Below the pieces are notes generated by a model, which was not told where the DNA came from, searched no databases, and saw nothing but the letters and a program-made list of their open reading frames with translations. 64,000 nt of DNA from Chalara sp. BL73. Lineage: Eukaryota; Ascomycota; Leotiomycetes; Helotiales. Positions 19,709-31,517 of the stretch are shown piece after piece. The position numbers and the translations under genes were made by a program. The DNA is taken from the NCBI GenBank assembly GCA_918026815.1, contig CAKJVC010000083.1, positions 269,800 through 333,799 on the forward strand. The letters run 5' to 3'. How positions within the stretch are numbered: position 1 is the first letter of the stretch; each line of letters opens with the position of its first letter.

Positions 19709-20398
19709 AGTTGATGTCTCTTTAGGAGCTAATGGTAAGGGAGCTGTCTGATATAAATAAAATGGAAAAAGAGACCTTCATTTTAAGGAATCATCGCTCT
19801 CACAGCCTTTAACCAGTAATTATATTTCAGATCCGGAACTACCACCGGAGATTGGAACGAATTCTTTATGCATCCAATTTAAACCTGAGCGATGACTGAG
19901 CTGCATCTGTCGCCCCATTCTGTGCTCGATATTACCCCTCAACTAGTCACAGTGTTCGCTCCCCTGCCTTCTGCCAGCTAGGTTTCACAGCATAACACTA
20001 TGATATGCAATACTTGTCACAAGCCTAACTAAAGCAATAGAGATATGTGGCTGCCAGCACGCGGCCAGCACGACACCTTCGAACTGAACCATGCCTGAAG
20101 AATATTCTCAACCTAGGGCCTGTCCTGATATAAATTTCTTTGACAGCCTTCCCCTTGGCTTTAGATTCCCTGGTAATAGTTACAAACGCGTATTCTAAAG
20201 CTTTTACTTACGCCGCAACAGTTGTAAGTCCGGCGAGTACTTAATTAGAAAGCTTGCTTTCTTGCTAAAGTCAGGACTCAGTGTGTGGGTACATGTGACA
20301 CTCACCGGGGGGATGGGTGAATTCACAATCATGTGACTTAAAAAGGCGTGTCGCATAACTGTACTTTTGCACGGAGTGTTTACAGGCCCGCGCTTTAG
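19709..20398. other. Gene-free stretch
   Basis: The first part must be the promoter of the HET gene at 19708. The remainder shows no coding signal and no clear repeat that I can pair within the window. Confidence 0.4.
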
Positions 20399-20998
20399 CT
20401 TTGAGCGCAGTGATATAAGGGGCCTTGGGGGCTAAGCCCCCAAGGTTGACGTTTCTACAAGCTTCTTACTTTTCTACAGGGTATAACAATCGAAGCATGG
20501 ATGGAGGCCACGGCGCAGGAGCAGGGGGTGACGATCAGGGTATGAGGGGTTCAGAGCCGATATGGGGGAGAGTCGGAGTCGCCTATATAAAGGCCAGCTC
20601 CTACTCTCTACAGCTGTTCCTCATGTTTTTGTATCCTTTGTAGGTAGACCTATAAGGCAATCACTATCAGCCTATTGTACACACTCCCATATGCCTCTAT
20701 TCTAGCCCGTGATTCCTTGCGTCGTTACACAGGCCTTTTCACGGACCGTTTACAAGCTATTTAGTGTGTTGGCTGCGAAAGCTGAGCGCGGCAAAGTAAG
20801 GGGGCTTGGGGGCTTAGCCCCCAATTTACAGGCTCTTGAATCTTTTACAGGCTTTTGACACTGCTGCTTTCGACTCTGAGCGCAGCTAAGTTTGAGGGCT
20901 TGCCCCCATATAAAACGTGATATCACTAATGAAAGCAGCCTTTCTATTCTCGATCGTTACGCCTAACGAGCGCCTTCATTCTAAGCTGCGGTCTATCG
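20399..20998. repeat. LTR-derived repeat with two GC hairpins
   Basis: It holds two near-identical hairpins, CCTTGGGGGCTAAGCCCCC at 20423-20445 (11-bp arms) and TTGGGGGCTTAGCCCCCAA near 20806-20824 (9-bp arms). Each is preceded by a GAGCGCAG/GAGCGCGG string. Bases ~20655-20733 recur near 1478. Bases ~20840-20970 recur inverted at ~45245-45400 (GATCGTTACGCCTAACGAGC core). No ORF is seen. Confidence 0.6.
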
Positions 20999-21219
20999 TG
21001 TAACAACTCAAGCTGAACAGGGATCTCGATCCGTGGATCTAGGTAGAAGGACTCACAGGTGTGAACAACTATCAATTGTCATAACTAAGAGAACAAGCTA
21101 CGGACAGAAGGAGGGAAGGAAAGCAGCGCTATATATACAGGAACTGGCCGGAGGCCAGTTTAGGCGATCTCTGGGGTGTCCGGTGCCAAGCTCCAGCAAA
21201 AAGGGCCAGGGCCGTGTCA
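20999..21219 (+). repeat. LTR family B, copy 1
   Basis: It starts TGTAACAACTCAAGC and ends GGGCCGTGTCA. It is colinear with 45418-45654 and with the reverse complement of 58501-58922 (shared GAACAGGGATCTCGATCC, AACTATCAATTGT, GAGAACAAGCTAC). It contains a CTATATATACAGGAAC promoter-like element. Confidence 0.75.
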
Positions 21220-21229
21220 GGTTTCAGTG

Positions 21230-21425
21230 ATCCGAGGGTAGCTTCGTAGACTAACAAAGTTGGAATAATACTTTTGGGGCCAACCGAATCATTTAAAGCT
21301 TTAAAAGCTATTTGTAAAGCTATATTTTTGTCGATGTCGCGGATCTTAGTTGTAATGATTTGATAGGCTCGCCGTAAAGAGCCGTGATACCGTTCCACTA
21401 GTCCGACTGAGTTGTGAGCTTTAAC
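21230..21425 (-). pseudogene. Ty3/gypsy-type integrase fragment
   Basis: The minus-strand frame encodes VERYHGSLRRAYQIITTKI…LQIAFKALNDSVG…IIPTLLVYEA, the pattern of fungal gypsy polyprotein downstream of the integrase core (VERYH.pLRRAY…A.KA.NDT.GP…PTLLVFG). Only ~65 codons survive between LTR-B and LTR-D copies. It is a decayed retrotransposon body with no start, gag or RT visible. Confidence 0.7.
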
Positions 21426-21512
21426 TAGAGCGGTCTTGATCTAATGCCTATAATGCCAGCGATTGTCACAACACTAGCCTTTTCTCGCTTGGAGCTTGGC
21501 TCCGGACACCAC

Positions 21513-21737
21513 TGTCACGATCCCAATTCAGGCGCCAGTGATAGCAGTTTGTAAGGTCTCAATACGAGGATTCTAAACTAAAGAGAAAAGGTGTAACTAC
21601 TGCTGGAACTGCCCTCATATAACCATGACCAGTTCCAGGGTCCTAGCTAGGCGAACCAATGAGCGTTCGCAGCTGTGGCGCGACATCTGACAGTGAATGC
21701 CAGATGCGCTGTGCACGTGATTTCTAGGACCGTGACG
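21513..21737 (+). repeat. LTR-like repeat family D, copy 2
   Basis: It starts TGTCACGATCCCAATTC and ends GGACCGTGACG, colinear with 13104-13317. The string GGCGCC..TATTGGGATCATG at ~22951-22978 is a third, inverted scrap of its start. No target duplication is recognised. Confidence 0.7.
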
Positions 21738-23134
21738 TAAGACCCATAGATGACTTTTCGGGCTTGGATATCTTATTCTTCAGGATGGAGAAAGTTTGGA
21801 GATTGTGACTGAAGGCCGAGCATATTTACCACAACTCGAATCCGGTTTACTTATTATCGCAAAACTTACCTCGAATGATATTTTACCCGTTATATTCTGC
21901 ATCGCAACCAGAACTGCTTGGTTCTGGCTTTACCCAACACGTGCTTAACAGCTTGTCAGATAGTGACAGCAAAAGCTCTGGTGGTGTTTCCCTCAATGCC
22001 AGGCATTATTGAAATGGACTGGCAATTGGTCCCGGAAGTGGGAAGGTGATAGCCGAGCTGATTCTCGGGAAGAGGCCTTCCATAGATACTTCCCCTTTTG
22101 TGTTGCCATCTAGTAGTTGAGGAGGACTACTTTAATCGAATGGCTATGTACTTGAGCTATTCATTCCGTGTGGCGGAGATTCAGGGTTCCAAGAAGGAAG
22201 GAAATAGCGGAGATGGACGTGTGGGGTGGTATTCCTATCGATTCAGGGAGTTTACAAAGTATGCAATGTACGATTGATTGATCTCTGAAGTTTTCTACAT
22301 ACAGGAAGCAAGCTCTTCTTATATGTAAGAGGAGTGCGTAAGTTGTTACGAATGATAACAACCCAGCTCTTGGGAGCCGCGTAGGGAGAGTAAGTGGCAA
22401 ACTATAGTTCCTGGTTCGACAATCCCACAGTCCCGTGTTTTACTTGTTTTCTCTGAGCAGGATTTTGCTTCATTGTGTTTTTCATTCTGTAGTTCGGAAA
22501 TACAATCATCAAATATTCCTTTGAGGTTATTAGTGTTGGTATGTTAGTCACGACAAAGGGATTTTGTGGGTCCTGAGTCAATGGGGGGTGAATAAAGGAT
22601 TCTGGTCACATGACCCACATGTAGCATATAAAATGTCAGAAATAGGAGGTATTAAGCAGGGAATCAATTAGAGGATCTGTGAGGGTATCACGGCGATGGA
22701 ATACAGGCTTGGAATAGCGATATGATTGTGATTCTATTTTCTACAATTACGGCTGTAATCTGTGTGCGTGCGTGAGCTGCTCTAGCTCCTTGGCATACTC
22801 ACGTAAGCCGATTCCTGACATAAAAGAACGCATTGTTGTAGTAGCAACAATCATGAACAATTTACCACGTTCTGCTTACCAGCAACCACGTAACAAGTAC
22901 GCGGAGTTGCTACAAGTAGAGTGGTACCTCAATTACAAATAGCTATCACTGGCGCCTGTATTGGGATCATGGCAATTTCATGGTCCACGAATGCTAGAAA
23001 TGTATGTTCTCGGCTCTAATTGCCTTTTGGTAGCGCCACATTGCAGCCTCATCGTAGCTATATTTTTCTGGCCCCAGGCGTCATTTATATTAGTCGCAAA
23101 TATGAGGGGTTGAAACAACTCCGAAAGTGATTCT
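21738..23134. other. Gene-free, repeat-rich stretch
   Basis: No convincing gene is seen. A possible LTR begins TGTTGGTATGTTAGTCACGAC at 22535 and includes GGTCACATGACCC and a CATATAAAATG box. An inverted LTR-D scrap lies at ~22951-22978. The remainder is unassigned. Confidence 0.4.
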
Positions 23135-26100
23135 CTATCTAATTTTGGTCTTACTGTATGTAGTCCTCCAACTGGTTGTCCACGACAATAACCCAGGCTG
23201 CTCTTTCAAAGTCTTAGGCGTGACCCTCTCCTCATCGATCAAGCAGTATTGACCCATGCCATTCACAACCCCGCTTTCACCCCGCTCAATCCACCAGCCA
23301 ATTTTATTTTGCAGCGAAGACAGCACATGGCCACCGAAAAGCCGAGCAATATAAACCATAACCATTAGTATTATAACCGTGAGCAGAAATGACTTAGGAC
23401 TTAGTGTGAATGGTATGACTTCTTGTTGCATGCTAAAGATAACAGCACCAAGCACGACTGGATAGAGGAACTGGGATCACGGGTTAGTATTATGACACAA
23501 TTTTTCTCTGGAAATAAATACCAAGAGGGCAAAGGACGCGGTGATTAGGTTCTTGTCGGCTGCTTCCTTTATATCAAGGGTCAAGCGTAATTTCAGCTGT
23601 ATTTCAGTTGTGAGCGAAAACTATCAACACTGGCAAGCTCGGTGCTAATTTTGCATTAACTCACATTTTCTCGATAATCGGAACACTTCTTAATAAGCAC
23701 AACAATTTCCTCTTGGTATTTGTCAAGCTGACTAAATATTGCTTTGATGTTATGCATTGAGCGATGACGTGATATAATTGATTTCGTAGCAGGGTATTCG
23801 TCAAAGTACCCAATATCCCCATCATCGGAGCTGAACGTCTGCCATGCCTTGACTGTAAGTAAAGTAACATCGTGAATTTTCCCTAGAAGACCCATCATTT
23901 TCAGAGTCCAATCGAAGGCTACTTTCATTTCTGCAGTTTGATTCTGTGTCGTGCCAGGTCGCCGTGATAAAGTGGATGGATGGTCATTCATCTACTCGAT
24001 AAGTCAGCATTTAAACGGATGCGCATCTATCATATAAGCAAGGACTAGATATCTTACATATTGGGTGACTACAATTTCCAGCTTCCGTATCAGATTCTCA
24101 TATTCGTCTCTGATTCGCCTGATACGAATTTCGAACACTCTGACCCAGTAGTCGCGTGGCTCCCGGATAGGATATTTAGCATGGATCTCTCCTGCGGCGA
24201 TTTGATCGAAATCCATATCATATTCCGATGCATCGTCCAGCAGGCCGTCAACCTCAGCATCAACGAATCCGTATCCGGTCCATCGCCAGTTGTCCGTTCC
24301 AGTAACAACACAAGAGATTTGCGCTTCCTGAAGGCTCCATACTTCATTTGGTTCCGTGGGATAAATATCGAAGCTAAAAACATCTAGTTTTAAGAACGAA
24401 AGATCTGTCCAGCCTCTATCAGGCTTTTTATTGTCATGAGCCTTGTAAGGTGGTGTAAACTTCCCTAAAATGAAGAATGGTAGATGTAGTTCTAGCTTGA
24501 ATGTAAGACATCCTATAGAAGGGATATTTACGGCAATAGAAGGCTGGAATCTAAGATGTTTGCAGATAGCATTTCGCAGAGCGTGAGCATCGAGTGATGA
24601 TACCGTAGCTGCGAGAGCTTGAATGTAGGCTGGACTCAGGTCCGTAATATAAATCAATCTTCTTGCGGCATCGGGCAAATTCTCGTGGTTAAAACGTGGT
24701 TGACCTAAGGCTCGAAGTGCGCCAGTGGCTGTCAATGGGTTCTCGTGCTCCCTTACTTCTCCACTCTTTTTTAAGTCTGGAAAATTGTTTCTCTCGTCAA
24801 GCCACAAAGACCTCTGGCTTCCTGCCAAGCCCTGCCCACCTTCAACAGCTTCGAGACTTGTACCCCGGCAAAACGTTACTAAACCTTCGGCTTCTACAGG
24901 GGTCACGGTACCCTGGGAGTTTGTAAAAAAGATTCCAAGATCATCGCTATCGGCGTCTAGCTTCTTCCTAGTTTGAGCGAGGCTTTGCTCATTACTGATC
25001 CTACAGGGCGTGGAAAATTCCCTGCACCAACTATTGCAAAAGCGGGTATTCCGACTTTTCCGATTTTCCTTCTTGCGACGGCCCGTCTGGCTCGAGCCCC
25101 GTGACATTGCGACTTGCGTTGGTGAGCATCCCTGCACTCGAGGCAGCATATTATCGCCGGCATCGATTCCTACTGACTGACTGATAGGGTCTGCTAATGT
25201 CCAACCATCGCCAAAATGAAGATTCAAGTCATCAAGGATTTCGTAAAATGGAATGATGTATGCGAATCCATCCTCAGGCGCACCAGCTATAATGTGTCCC
25301 AAGACATCTCCAGTTAAAAGGTCTACTACCCAAGACCCACAGAGTCCGTTCTGAAGAGTCCCCTCCATAAAGACAGTCCATAGCTGCTGGGACAACATGC
25401 CTTGTGCTGGCTGCATGAATGATGATGTGGCTAAAAGCCGACCAGCTACAGGCCCGGTTGTAGTATGCACTACTACCTTTATTGATCGAGGTTCCCGTGG
25501 AACCGAAGTTGGAGTTCTTTGTAAGTTATTTCCCAATGCAGTTGACCGCAGCGTTTTTACTATCGAATCTGACAACTCAAACAATGAGTAGTCCAGAGCA
25601 AGCGTGCCACCGTTCGCTGAAGAGATAGTAGGACCGCTTATATCGCAAACCTGGTGAAGATTCGCAGATTGGGTAACATCTGGAGCAGCTGTTGTCGCAT
25701 GTGATTCTTGGTTATGACGTAATTCAGCAATTTGCGTACTGTCTTCATCCTGATCGTTGCCAATCGCAACGTTCCCGAAGTCATGATACCTCCGGCTATT
25801 GGCTCTGCTAGGTACAGTGGTGGCGTTCGATGACGGTTTGGTGGTCGGGGACGCGAGAGGGCTTAGTATATGTGGGCTGGTTGTCCATATATCGCTTCCA
25901 TTGCTCAATGAGCAATCATTGGCACCAGATAGAGTCGAATTAGGTGCTATGCTTCCCGGACTCGTAACATCCACTAATTTTTCATCTTCCTCCTCAGAGT
26001 CGCTGATTTCATCAACGTCGAAGATATAATCTCTTGCAGGAATTGTTTCGGGAAATCTGTCGGTCCAAAATTTCTCGAAAGGGTGCGCAACAGATGTCAT

Positions 26101-26664
26101 GAAGACTTTGCCGTTGCATTGGACTAGACCGCCCCCAGTTGCTACAAGAGTTTGACCTCGTTCCTTCAGGAATATGCTTGCACCCATAATACAAGTGGAT
26201 GGAAAGAAAAGAGAGATCTGCTGAAGCTGAGCATTGTTTGAGATTAGTTCGCTTTCATGAAGTCCAAGTGTTTTGATTACACTCGATTTGCAGCCTGGAG
26301 GGCGGTCAATATCCATAGTGACAAAACCTGGATATTTATCAAGCAAGGTGCTTTCTTTGATAAGTGTCCTCAACCTTTGCCTAGAACCAGGTTCGCATGA
26401 GATGAATGTAATTGTTGGATTAGCCGTTTCTCTTCTCCGTCCAACCATGTACAACGACCAAACAACGTCTTTCGGTAAAGATTCGCAGGTCTGATCGATG
26501 TATTTGCTAATATCGTCTTGCAGAGTATTAAACACGGCTCTTGCCTTTCCTTTTGCTTCCCAACAACAGCAATCACGACCGAGCTTGTCGCGACCAATCG
26601 TTGCCAAATAAACGCCTGTTGATTCCTGGGAGTCTGGCCAGCGATGCCTTTTCGTAAAGGGCAT
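23135..26664 (-). CDS. Trypsin-like-fold protein with Cys in nucleophile position and C-terminal two-TM anchor
   Basis: Exons are 26664-24058, 23991-23665, 23596-23522 and 23470-23135 (introns 66, 68, 51 bp), in frame for 1114 aa. Residues ~160-480 resemble the fungal S1-like fold: candidate triad H194 (SVAHPF), D358 (ALDYSLFEL) and C442 in GLCGSWVVD, followed by TGDVLGHIIAG..DGFAYIIP. An acidic/Ser-rich linker (~215-345) splits it. Residues ~630-860 form a conserved fungal domain (RRLIYITDLSPAYIQALAAT…PREYF-like PRDYWVRVFEIRIRRI). The last exons give two membrane helices (ASFALLFLYPVVLGAVIF; SFLLTVIILMVMVYIARLF) after a helical region. Proteolysis is unproven and the Cys could mean an inactive domain. 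It is divergent from the 27020 gene. Confidence 0.8.
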
Positions 26665-27019
26665 CGTATACAGTCGAGCCTTGGGCGATAAAGTGAGTTG
26701 GCATTTACATTACGGCTAGTGAATGTTGTAAGATCAAGGTCTCGCTCGAAAGATTCGCCTCAAATTTAATGGTTGCATCAGGCACCCCATGACAAGCTTG
26801 CCACGTAGTTTGAAACATATCATGCGTCTCAATTCAAATGCTGAAGTGACACAGGTGGCTTTGCCAGCACCAAGGCGGCAAGGGTCTCCATTTTCGAGAG
26901 CCACTCGGCCATCCCCATCATGTGCGCTACGCAGCCTCACCACACTTTGCGCTTGTAGCGGCAAAGGCTAAAAGATTAGCTGCCGGCTACTCAAGTCGCT
27001 CAAGATTTTAAGTTTGAGA
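26665..27019. promoter_or_regulatory. Divergent promoter region
   Basis: These 355 bp lie between the start codons of the trypsin-like gene (minus) and the conserved membrane-anchored gene (plus). The short plus/minus frames here look like antisense of each other and lack domains. The head-to-head layout suggests joint expression; this is inference. Confidence 0.5.
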
Positions 27020-28278
27020 ATGTCTTTCTTTTCTTCGGAAGACTGGAAGCAAAACCCAGCAGTAATTCAACTTTCAAATTTTATTTTCCTCCGCAAGTCC
27101 TTCATTTTCCGTTTTCACTTCGGGTTGAATCGAAAAATGACGGCTAAACACAGTTTTCGGTTTAATGACTCAATCCAGCGGGTGGTGCATGGAAGCCCTC
27201 GGTTCAAGCGGGATATTGCATTAAATTTGTGGGATTTCGACATCAACAAAGCTCCATTGCCTTATACCTCTTTTAGTCTTGAAGCATACTTCAAATACCA
27301 GACTCAACAAGCCGATCTTTTCATGCACGATAACGGCCAGCACGTTTTCGTCAGGACCTATCAGCATGTTATTCTGATCTCACAGATTCTTAAGGACAAC
27401 CTCGACCGAACTCAAACGCAAGAGAAGATGCGTCTTCAAATCTTCCATAATAATGACCAAGACCAAAACCAAGATAAAGTTTTAAATACTTCATTAGATC
27501 TTGTCGCTCGTTTACTCCTGATGGTCGAGGTTGGAAATGTTCCAAATGGGTTTTCTGGGAATAGCCCTCTGAGGTGGGAGCAGGGAACATTGAGCCAGTT
27601 TCTTGCGATTCATTTTGCGCCACCAGCAACGCTATTGCAAGAACGAGTAAAGCTAGGAAGAATCTTTACAGGAAGGAATATCGAGCGAATCGCAGGAATC
27701 AAGATAAGGTGGACGAACAATCTCGCGGATCACCTTCGGCTTTTCGATTCTGAGGACGAAACAGTAGTGAATATTTTCCACCATGCGTCTTTTCTTATTA
27801 TGCAGCAAGAGAAGTAATATCAAGCCCTTTATGTAGCATTCGTATCGCTAACCTTACCAGTGCTCTAAAGCCACCCAGCACTGGCGCTTGGTTTCCTCAA
27901 GGCTTAATTGTGGAGACAATTCGCACTTTAGCTTTGCTCTTTCCAAGATCAGACAAGGCTACAGCCGCTTGGTTCAAAAGAATAGCTATCACACATCACC
28001 TTGATCTGAACGCTTGTCTCTGTCCTCACCTGAGGGCAGAAGACCGACAAATTGACAAGTTCAACTTCTGGCGGGAACGCCTTGTCCTACTAAAGCAGGC
28101 CTTTGACGAAGCAGAGCCAAACAGTTGGAGTCAGTGGTGGCACGATAAGAGAAGAGGGGTGCATCGATATCCTTTGCTTCTGGCAGCTGCCGCGCTGCTG
28201 CTCACATTTGTTATTGGTCTCGCTCAGGTAGTTGAGGGTGGCTTGCAGGTCTATAAAGCGTTTAGCCCCCCGAAATAA
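27020..28278 (+). CDS. Conserved fungal protein with C-terminal membrane helix
   Basis: Exons are 27020-27813 and 27861-28278 (47-bp intron with CGCTAAC branch point), giving 403 aa in frame. The family is widespread in Pezizomycotina without known function. Its marks are all present: RFNDSIQRVVHG-type N-terminus, IRWTNNLADHLRLFD..D..V.IFHHASFL (~235-265), FPQGLIVETIRTLALLFP, RQIDKFNFWRERLVLLKQAFDEA, and SQWWHDKRRGV preceding one hydrophobic helix (LLLAAAALLLTFVIGLAQVV) and VEGGLQVYKAF. The C-terminal helix suggests tail anchoring. The in-frame TTG upstream of the ATG was ignored. It is divergent from the trypsin-like gene; such proteins often sit near fungal NLR and protease genes, which I infer rather than see here. 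Confidence 0.8.
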
Positions 28279-28950
28279 GTCTCAAAACAAGCTAGTGCTG
28301 TATTCTGATCTGGTTTTTGTCTCCTTGCGTCATACGCTAAAGTAGACAATGGAGGCTGGTATTGCTGTCGGGGACGACATTAAATGGGGCCGGTTAAACT
28401 TCCTACGTGTCCACTCCTTGCGGGCTAATTTCTCACAGTCCAGTAATAGAACTCCACGTAGTCTGGGCAACGACAGAAGTTTGCTCGGCTAATTTTACAA
28501 GCCTTTGGTAGGCATTCAGCCACAGTAACTTCACATTTTACATATGGTCGCAAAGCCTAGGCAAAACAGTAATGCCGGACGAAGTTTTGTGGTCCGGGGT
28601 ATAGCATAGAAGTCAGTAATAATACGGTTGGCATTTAAATATGTCCAGCTGCAAGCAGTATTACCATATCACCAGTGGTGGTCATAATTGAAGGTCCGAC
28701 TACACTTACCTCCAGGGGTCAGTTTAGACGGATGGCCAAGCCTGTTTCGCACCCTACCAGAACCTGATACAGCTGTGAAAAAAACGTAGAAAAGGGAGTA
28801 TAGCATAAGTCTGAGTACAGAGGTTGACGGTGCGTAAAACAGCGACCAACCCCCCTGTTTTGGCCTCCCAAACCGCTGTACTAAGACTTAATTATGGAGT
28901 AATATAATTGTTTGTATCACAGAAAGTGATACTTCGTATGATGACTTGCA
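28279..28950. other. Gene-free stretch
   Basis: No domain-bearing frame is seen. The end (TGATACTTCGTATGATGACTT) is shared with the sequence beside the LTR-E copy near 17700, so the repeat probably extends into it. Confidence 0.4.
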
Positions 28951-28954
28951 ATGG

Positions 28955-29112
28955 CTTAAGTCGGTTACCCACGGGGCACGTAGCACCGCGATCTCAGTGC
29001 AGTGCTATTATGCTCGTTGCAGGTGGTTGACTTGTTCTTGAATTGTTCTAAGTGCTAATCTACGTACGAGAGCTATAATACATCCATATGGTCCGTGCGT
29101 CGCGGTGTGTGC
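28955..29112 (+). repeat. LTR family E, copy
   Basis: It contains CGGTTACCCACGGGGCACGT, GATCTCAGTGCAGTGCTATT and GCTATAATACATCCATATGG. Related copies lie at 17520-17690 (inverted), 40719-40950 (plus), 44487-44697 (inverted) and 45155-45225. The boundaries are not fixed. Confidence 0.65.
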
Positions 29113-30012
29113 TATTCACTCATACCAACAGATATGTACTCTGCCAGAGACTAAGTTGGTGGCCGCATGCGTGAACACTAAGTAACATGCTTGAACACCC
29201 ACACTTGATGCCAGATCGAGCCTTCTCTACGAGGCATTGGAGAAGACCGCCATGACGAAGAAGACCCCCCCCGTGGGACCAAAACACTAACATTTGGTGG
29301 TACATGGAACCTCCCCGAGAAACTGGTGTTTAGATACTAACTCGAGCACCAATGAACATGCTCAAAGAATGGCAATTGGTGCCAGATTTAGCCTCCCTGA
29401 GAAGCACCTGCTTAGCCGCTCGCATTCTGTAGGTCATTCACCCTTTGTTCCAGTCCATCGTGTTGACCAAGAGAAAACAGCCACCCCGCGCTATTTACTT
29501 ATTCTCGGTTATTGCTCGTCAGCCCCTTTCTGCTCCCGAAAGCAGGGATCAGCCGCAGCTCATGCAATGCATGCTTTTCGGATCTAACGAGAGCTGGAAA
29601 CAATGGGCATCACAACCGGCAGCAAAACACATATTGGCCTTTCGCGACCCCGCCGGTTCCCCATCTCGAAAACAAACAGGCATTGAGAGGGTATATTTCT
29701 TGTGCCTCTCATATGCCGGAACGATTTGCGTTGGCGCGTGGCGAGAATTTCGATGATGGGACCCGACGCGGAGAGTCGGAGCTTCACACATTTCGGAGAG
29801 CAATTCGCCAGGGAAATCGCAAGAACAATCGGCAGAACGCTTGGGCAAGGATACTTTGGTTAAGAAGATGGAATTACTGTTGCACTGGTATAGCTGTTTG
29901 TAAGGATGGCTCATTCATATAAACATCACATCTATGATGCAACTATCTAAGTAGGAAATCTATACGCGGTAGCTATACAAGTCAAAACATTGCAGGATTA
30001 GGAGGCAACATC
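29113..30012. other. Gene-free stretch
   Basis: Several overlapping open frames of ~60-136 codons exist on both strands but none has a domain, splice pattern or plausible start context. I see no gene here. Confidence 0.4.
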
Positions 30013-30933
30013 CTATACAATTACAGACAGCTCATTCCGATCCATCTCCCTCTTCAGCATGCAGATGCAGCTCGCCACGACGAACGCCTCGACTTCTTTG
30101 GCCTCGGCTTCTTTCCCGCCCGCCCACGGCCTCAGATCAAGCATCAGCCTGCCCCCGTTTCCGGCCATAGACCTGGTCGTTCCGGGGGTTCGAAGCTGGG
30201 CATTCCGCACAAGCTGCGCGACGCGGGTGCGCTTCTTTTCTTGCCTGCCTCCAGCCGCAACGACCACATCAACCTTCTCGAGAACCAAAAGCGAGTCCGC
30301 GTCGCAAGCTTCCTTTCGCTCGCTGCGGCTGCCGTATCGCCACTCAAAGGTCCCATACGGGGTCACCATGCGCTGCGTGCGCGAGATCAGAGAGAGGCGC
30401 CGGACCTCGACCTCTTCGCAGCGCAAGTTTTCGCCATAAATGGCATCTTCGACCGAGGTTTGAGCGCCGGGAGGAAAGATGCGCATCTTGATGGGTTTGC
30501 TGGGACACCAGCGATAGGTTGTTGAAACGAGAGGCGCGGCTGGGTTCGAGCCGTCGACCAGAGCGCAAGAGCTGGAGTTCTGTTTGAGGCGAAGCGAGAG
30601 GTACTGCGGCGCTTGCGATCCGAATTCATATGGCGAAGAACCCGGACGTACGCGGAGGACGGGAATGGGACCCAGTCCTTCGCAAAGGGGCGAGTAGCCA
30701 GAGCTAACACCTCTGGCTTGGATCTGTAGCTGAGTCGTGCTATCGAAGCCAGCCCACGACGCAAAGTTACTCGCGGAGTTGTGATTAGTTGCCTCCGTGT
30801 ACGCTGGTGGAGGGCCTGATTCTGCGTTTGATAATGAGGACGTCTCGAAAGCGTCGAGAGTCTTTCCATTGAATTTTGATTGCTGGCTGCCAGCGGGCAT
30901 TGAGCCGGTCGCAGGAGTTGTGCGCAATGACAT
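30013..30933 (-). CDS. Hypothetical protein, possible tubby-like/LURP-type fold
   Basis: A single-exon protein of 306 aa with its ATG at 30933. The N-terminus is Ser/Pro-rich with SGPPPAYTEA, a PPxY motif that could bind WW domains (for example Rsp5-type ubiquitin ligases). The core includes YLSLRLKQNSSS, TTYRWCPSKPIKMRIFPP, RTQRMVTPYGTFEWRYG and LLVLEKVD, which resemble the alternating strands of tubby C-terminal-like fungal proteins. This is a weak resemblance. The C-terminus (AFVVASCICMLKREMDR) is typical of the same group. No lesion and no signal peptide is seen. Confidence 0.6.
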   Translation of the reverse strand: MSLRTTPATGSMPAGSQQSKFNGKTLDAFETSSLSNAESGPPPAYTEATNHNSASNFASWAGFDSTTQLQIQARGVSSGYSPLCEGLGPIPVLRVRPGSSPYEFGSQAPQYLSLRLKQNSSSCALVDGSNPAAPLVSTTYRWCPSKPIKMRIFPPGAQTSVEDAIYGENLRCEEVEVRRLSLISRTQRMVTPYGTFEWRYGSRSERKEACDADSLLVLEKVDVVVAAGGRQEKKRTRVAQLVRNAQLRTPGTTRSMAGNGGRLMLDLRPWAGGKEAEAKEVEAFVVASCICMLKREMDRNELSVIV

Positions 30934-31517
30934 GTAGATGTGTTGTGGATTGATGTCTTGCTTGCTTCTGCTAGATGGAACGGTTGGAGAAATAAATTGT
31001 GATTTATGAGGTTTCTTGTGCAGCTAGTTATACTCACTGTCGCAACCTCTATCGTGGCGGAGCTTGCTTCCATCATAGCGAAGCGAGCGCTGCATTTTAC
31101 CCGATTTGGCATTTTGCAGGATCCCTGTCACGGTTTCGCCGAACCTCACGGAGAGGGGTGACGCATTTCGGAGAATTCATTTAACCTTGTTATTATTCTA
31201 ATATATCCTTTCAATAGATCGTCGAGCTAAGATTTATGTATAGGCCATATTCTAGAGTATACTACGGGTTTTTAACTAAAACTGCCCGATAATAAGTGGC
31301 AGGGAATATCCAATGTGCATATGAAGCTGAATCTTCGCCTCTGACCACTGATTTTCTTTGCCTGAATTCTGGCATGGATTGACAGATTATCACAAAGCAT
31401 CGCCATCTCTTCTATTGTCGAGCGAAACTGGTCATCGCCTAGTTATCAAGTCGAGGCCGGAATCGCGCCAAGGCTGCCCACCAAGAGACGGATGAATGCG
31501 CTGGTTCACCGGCCGAC
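30934..31517. other. Intergenic
   Basis: This is the promoter side of the 30933 gene and the 3' flank of the Zn2Cys6 gene. Frames seen on the minus strand continue antisense or shadow frames of the neighbouring gene. Nothing else is recognised. Confidence 0.4.

Noticed and set aside
29294..29922. Cluster of overlapping plus frames (97-136 codons)
   Set aside because: Frames overlap each other and a minus frame, with no domain or splice pattern; composition looks like chance.
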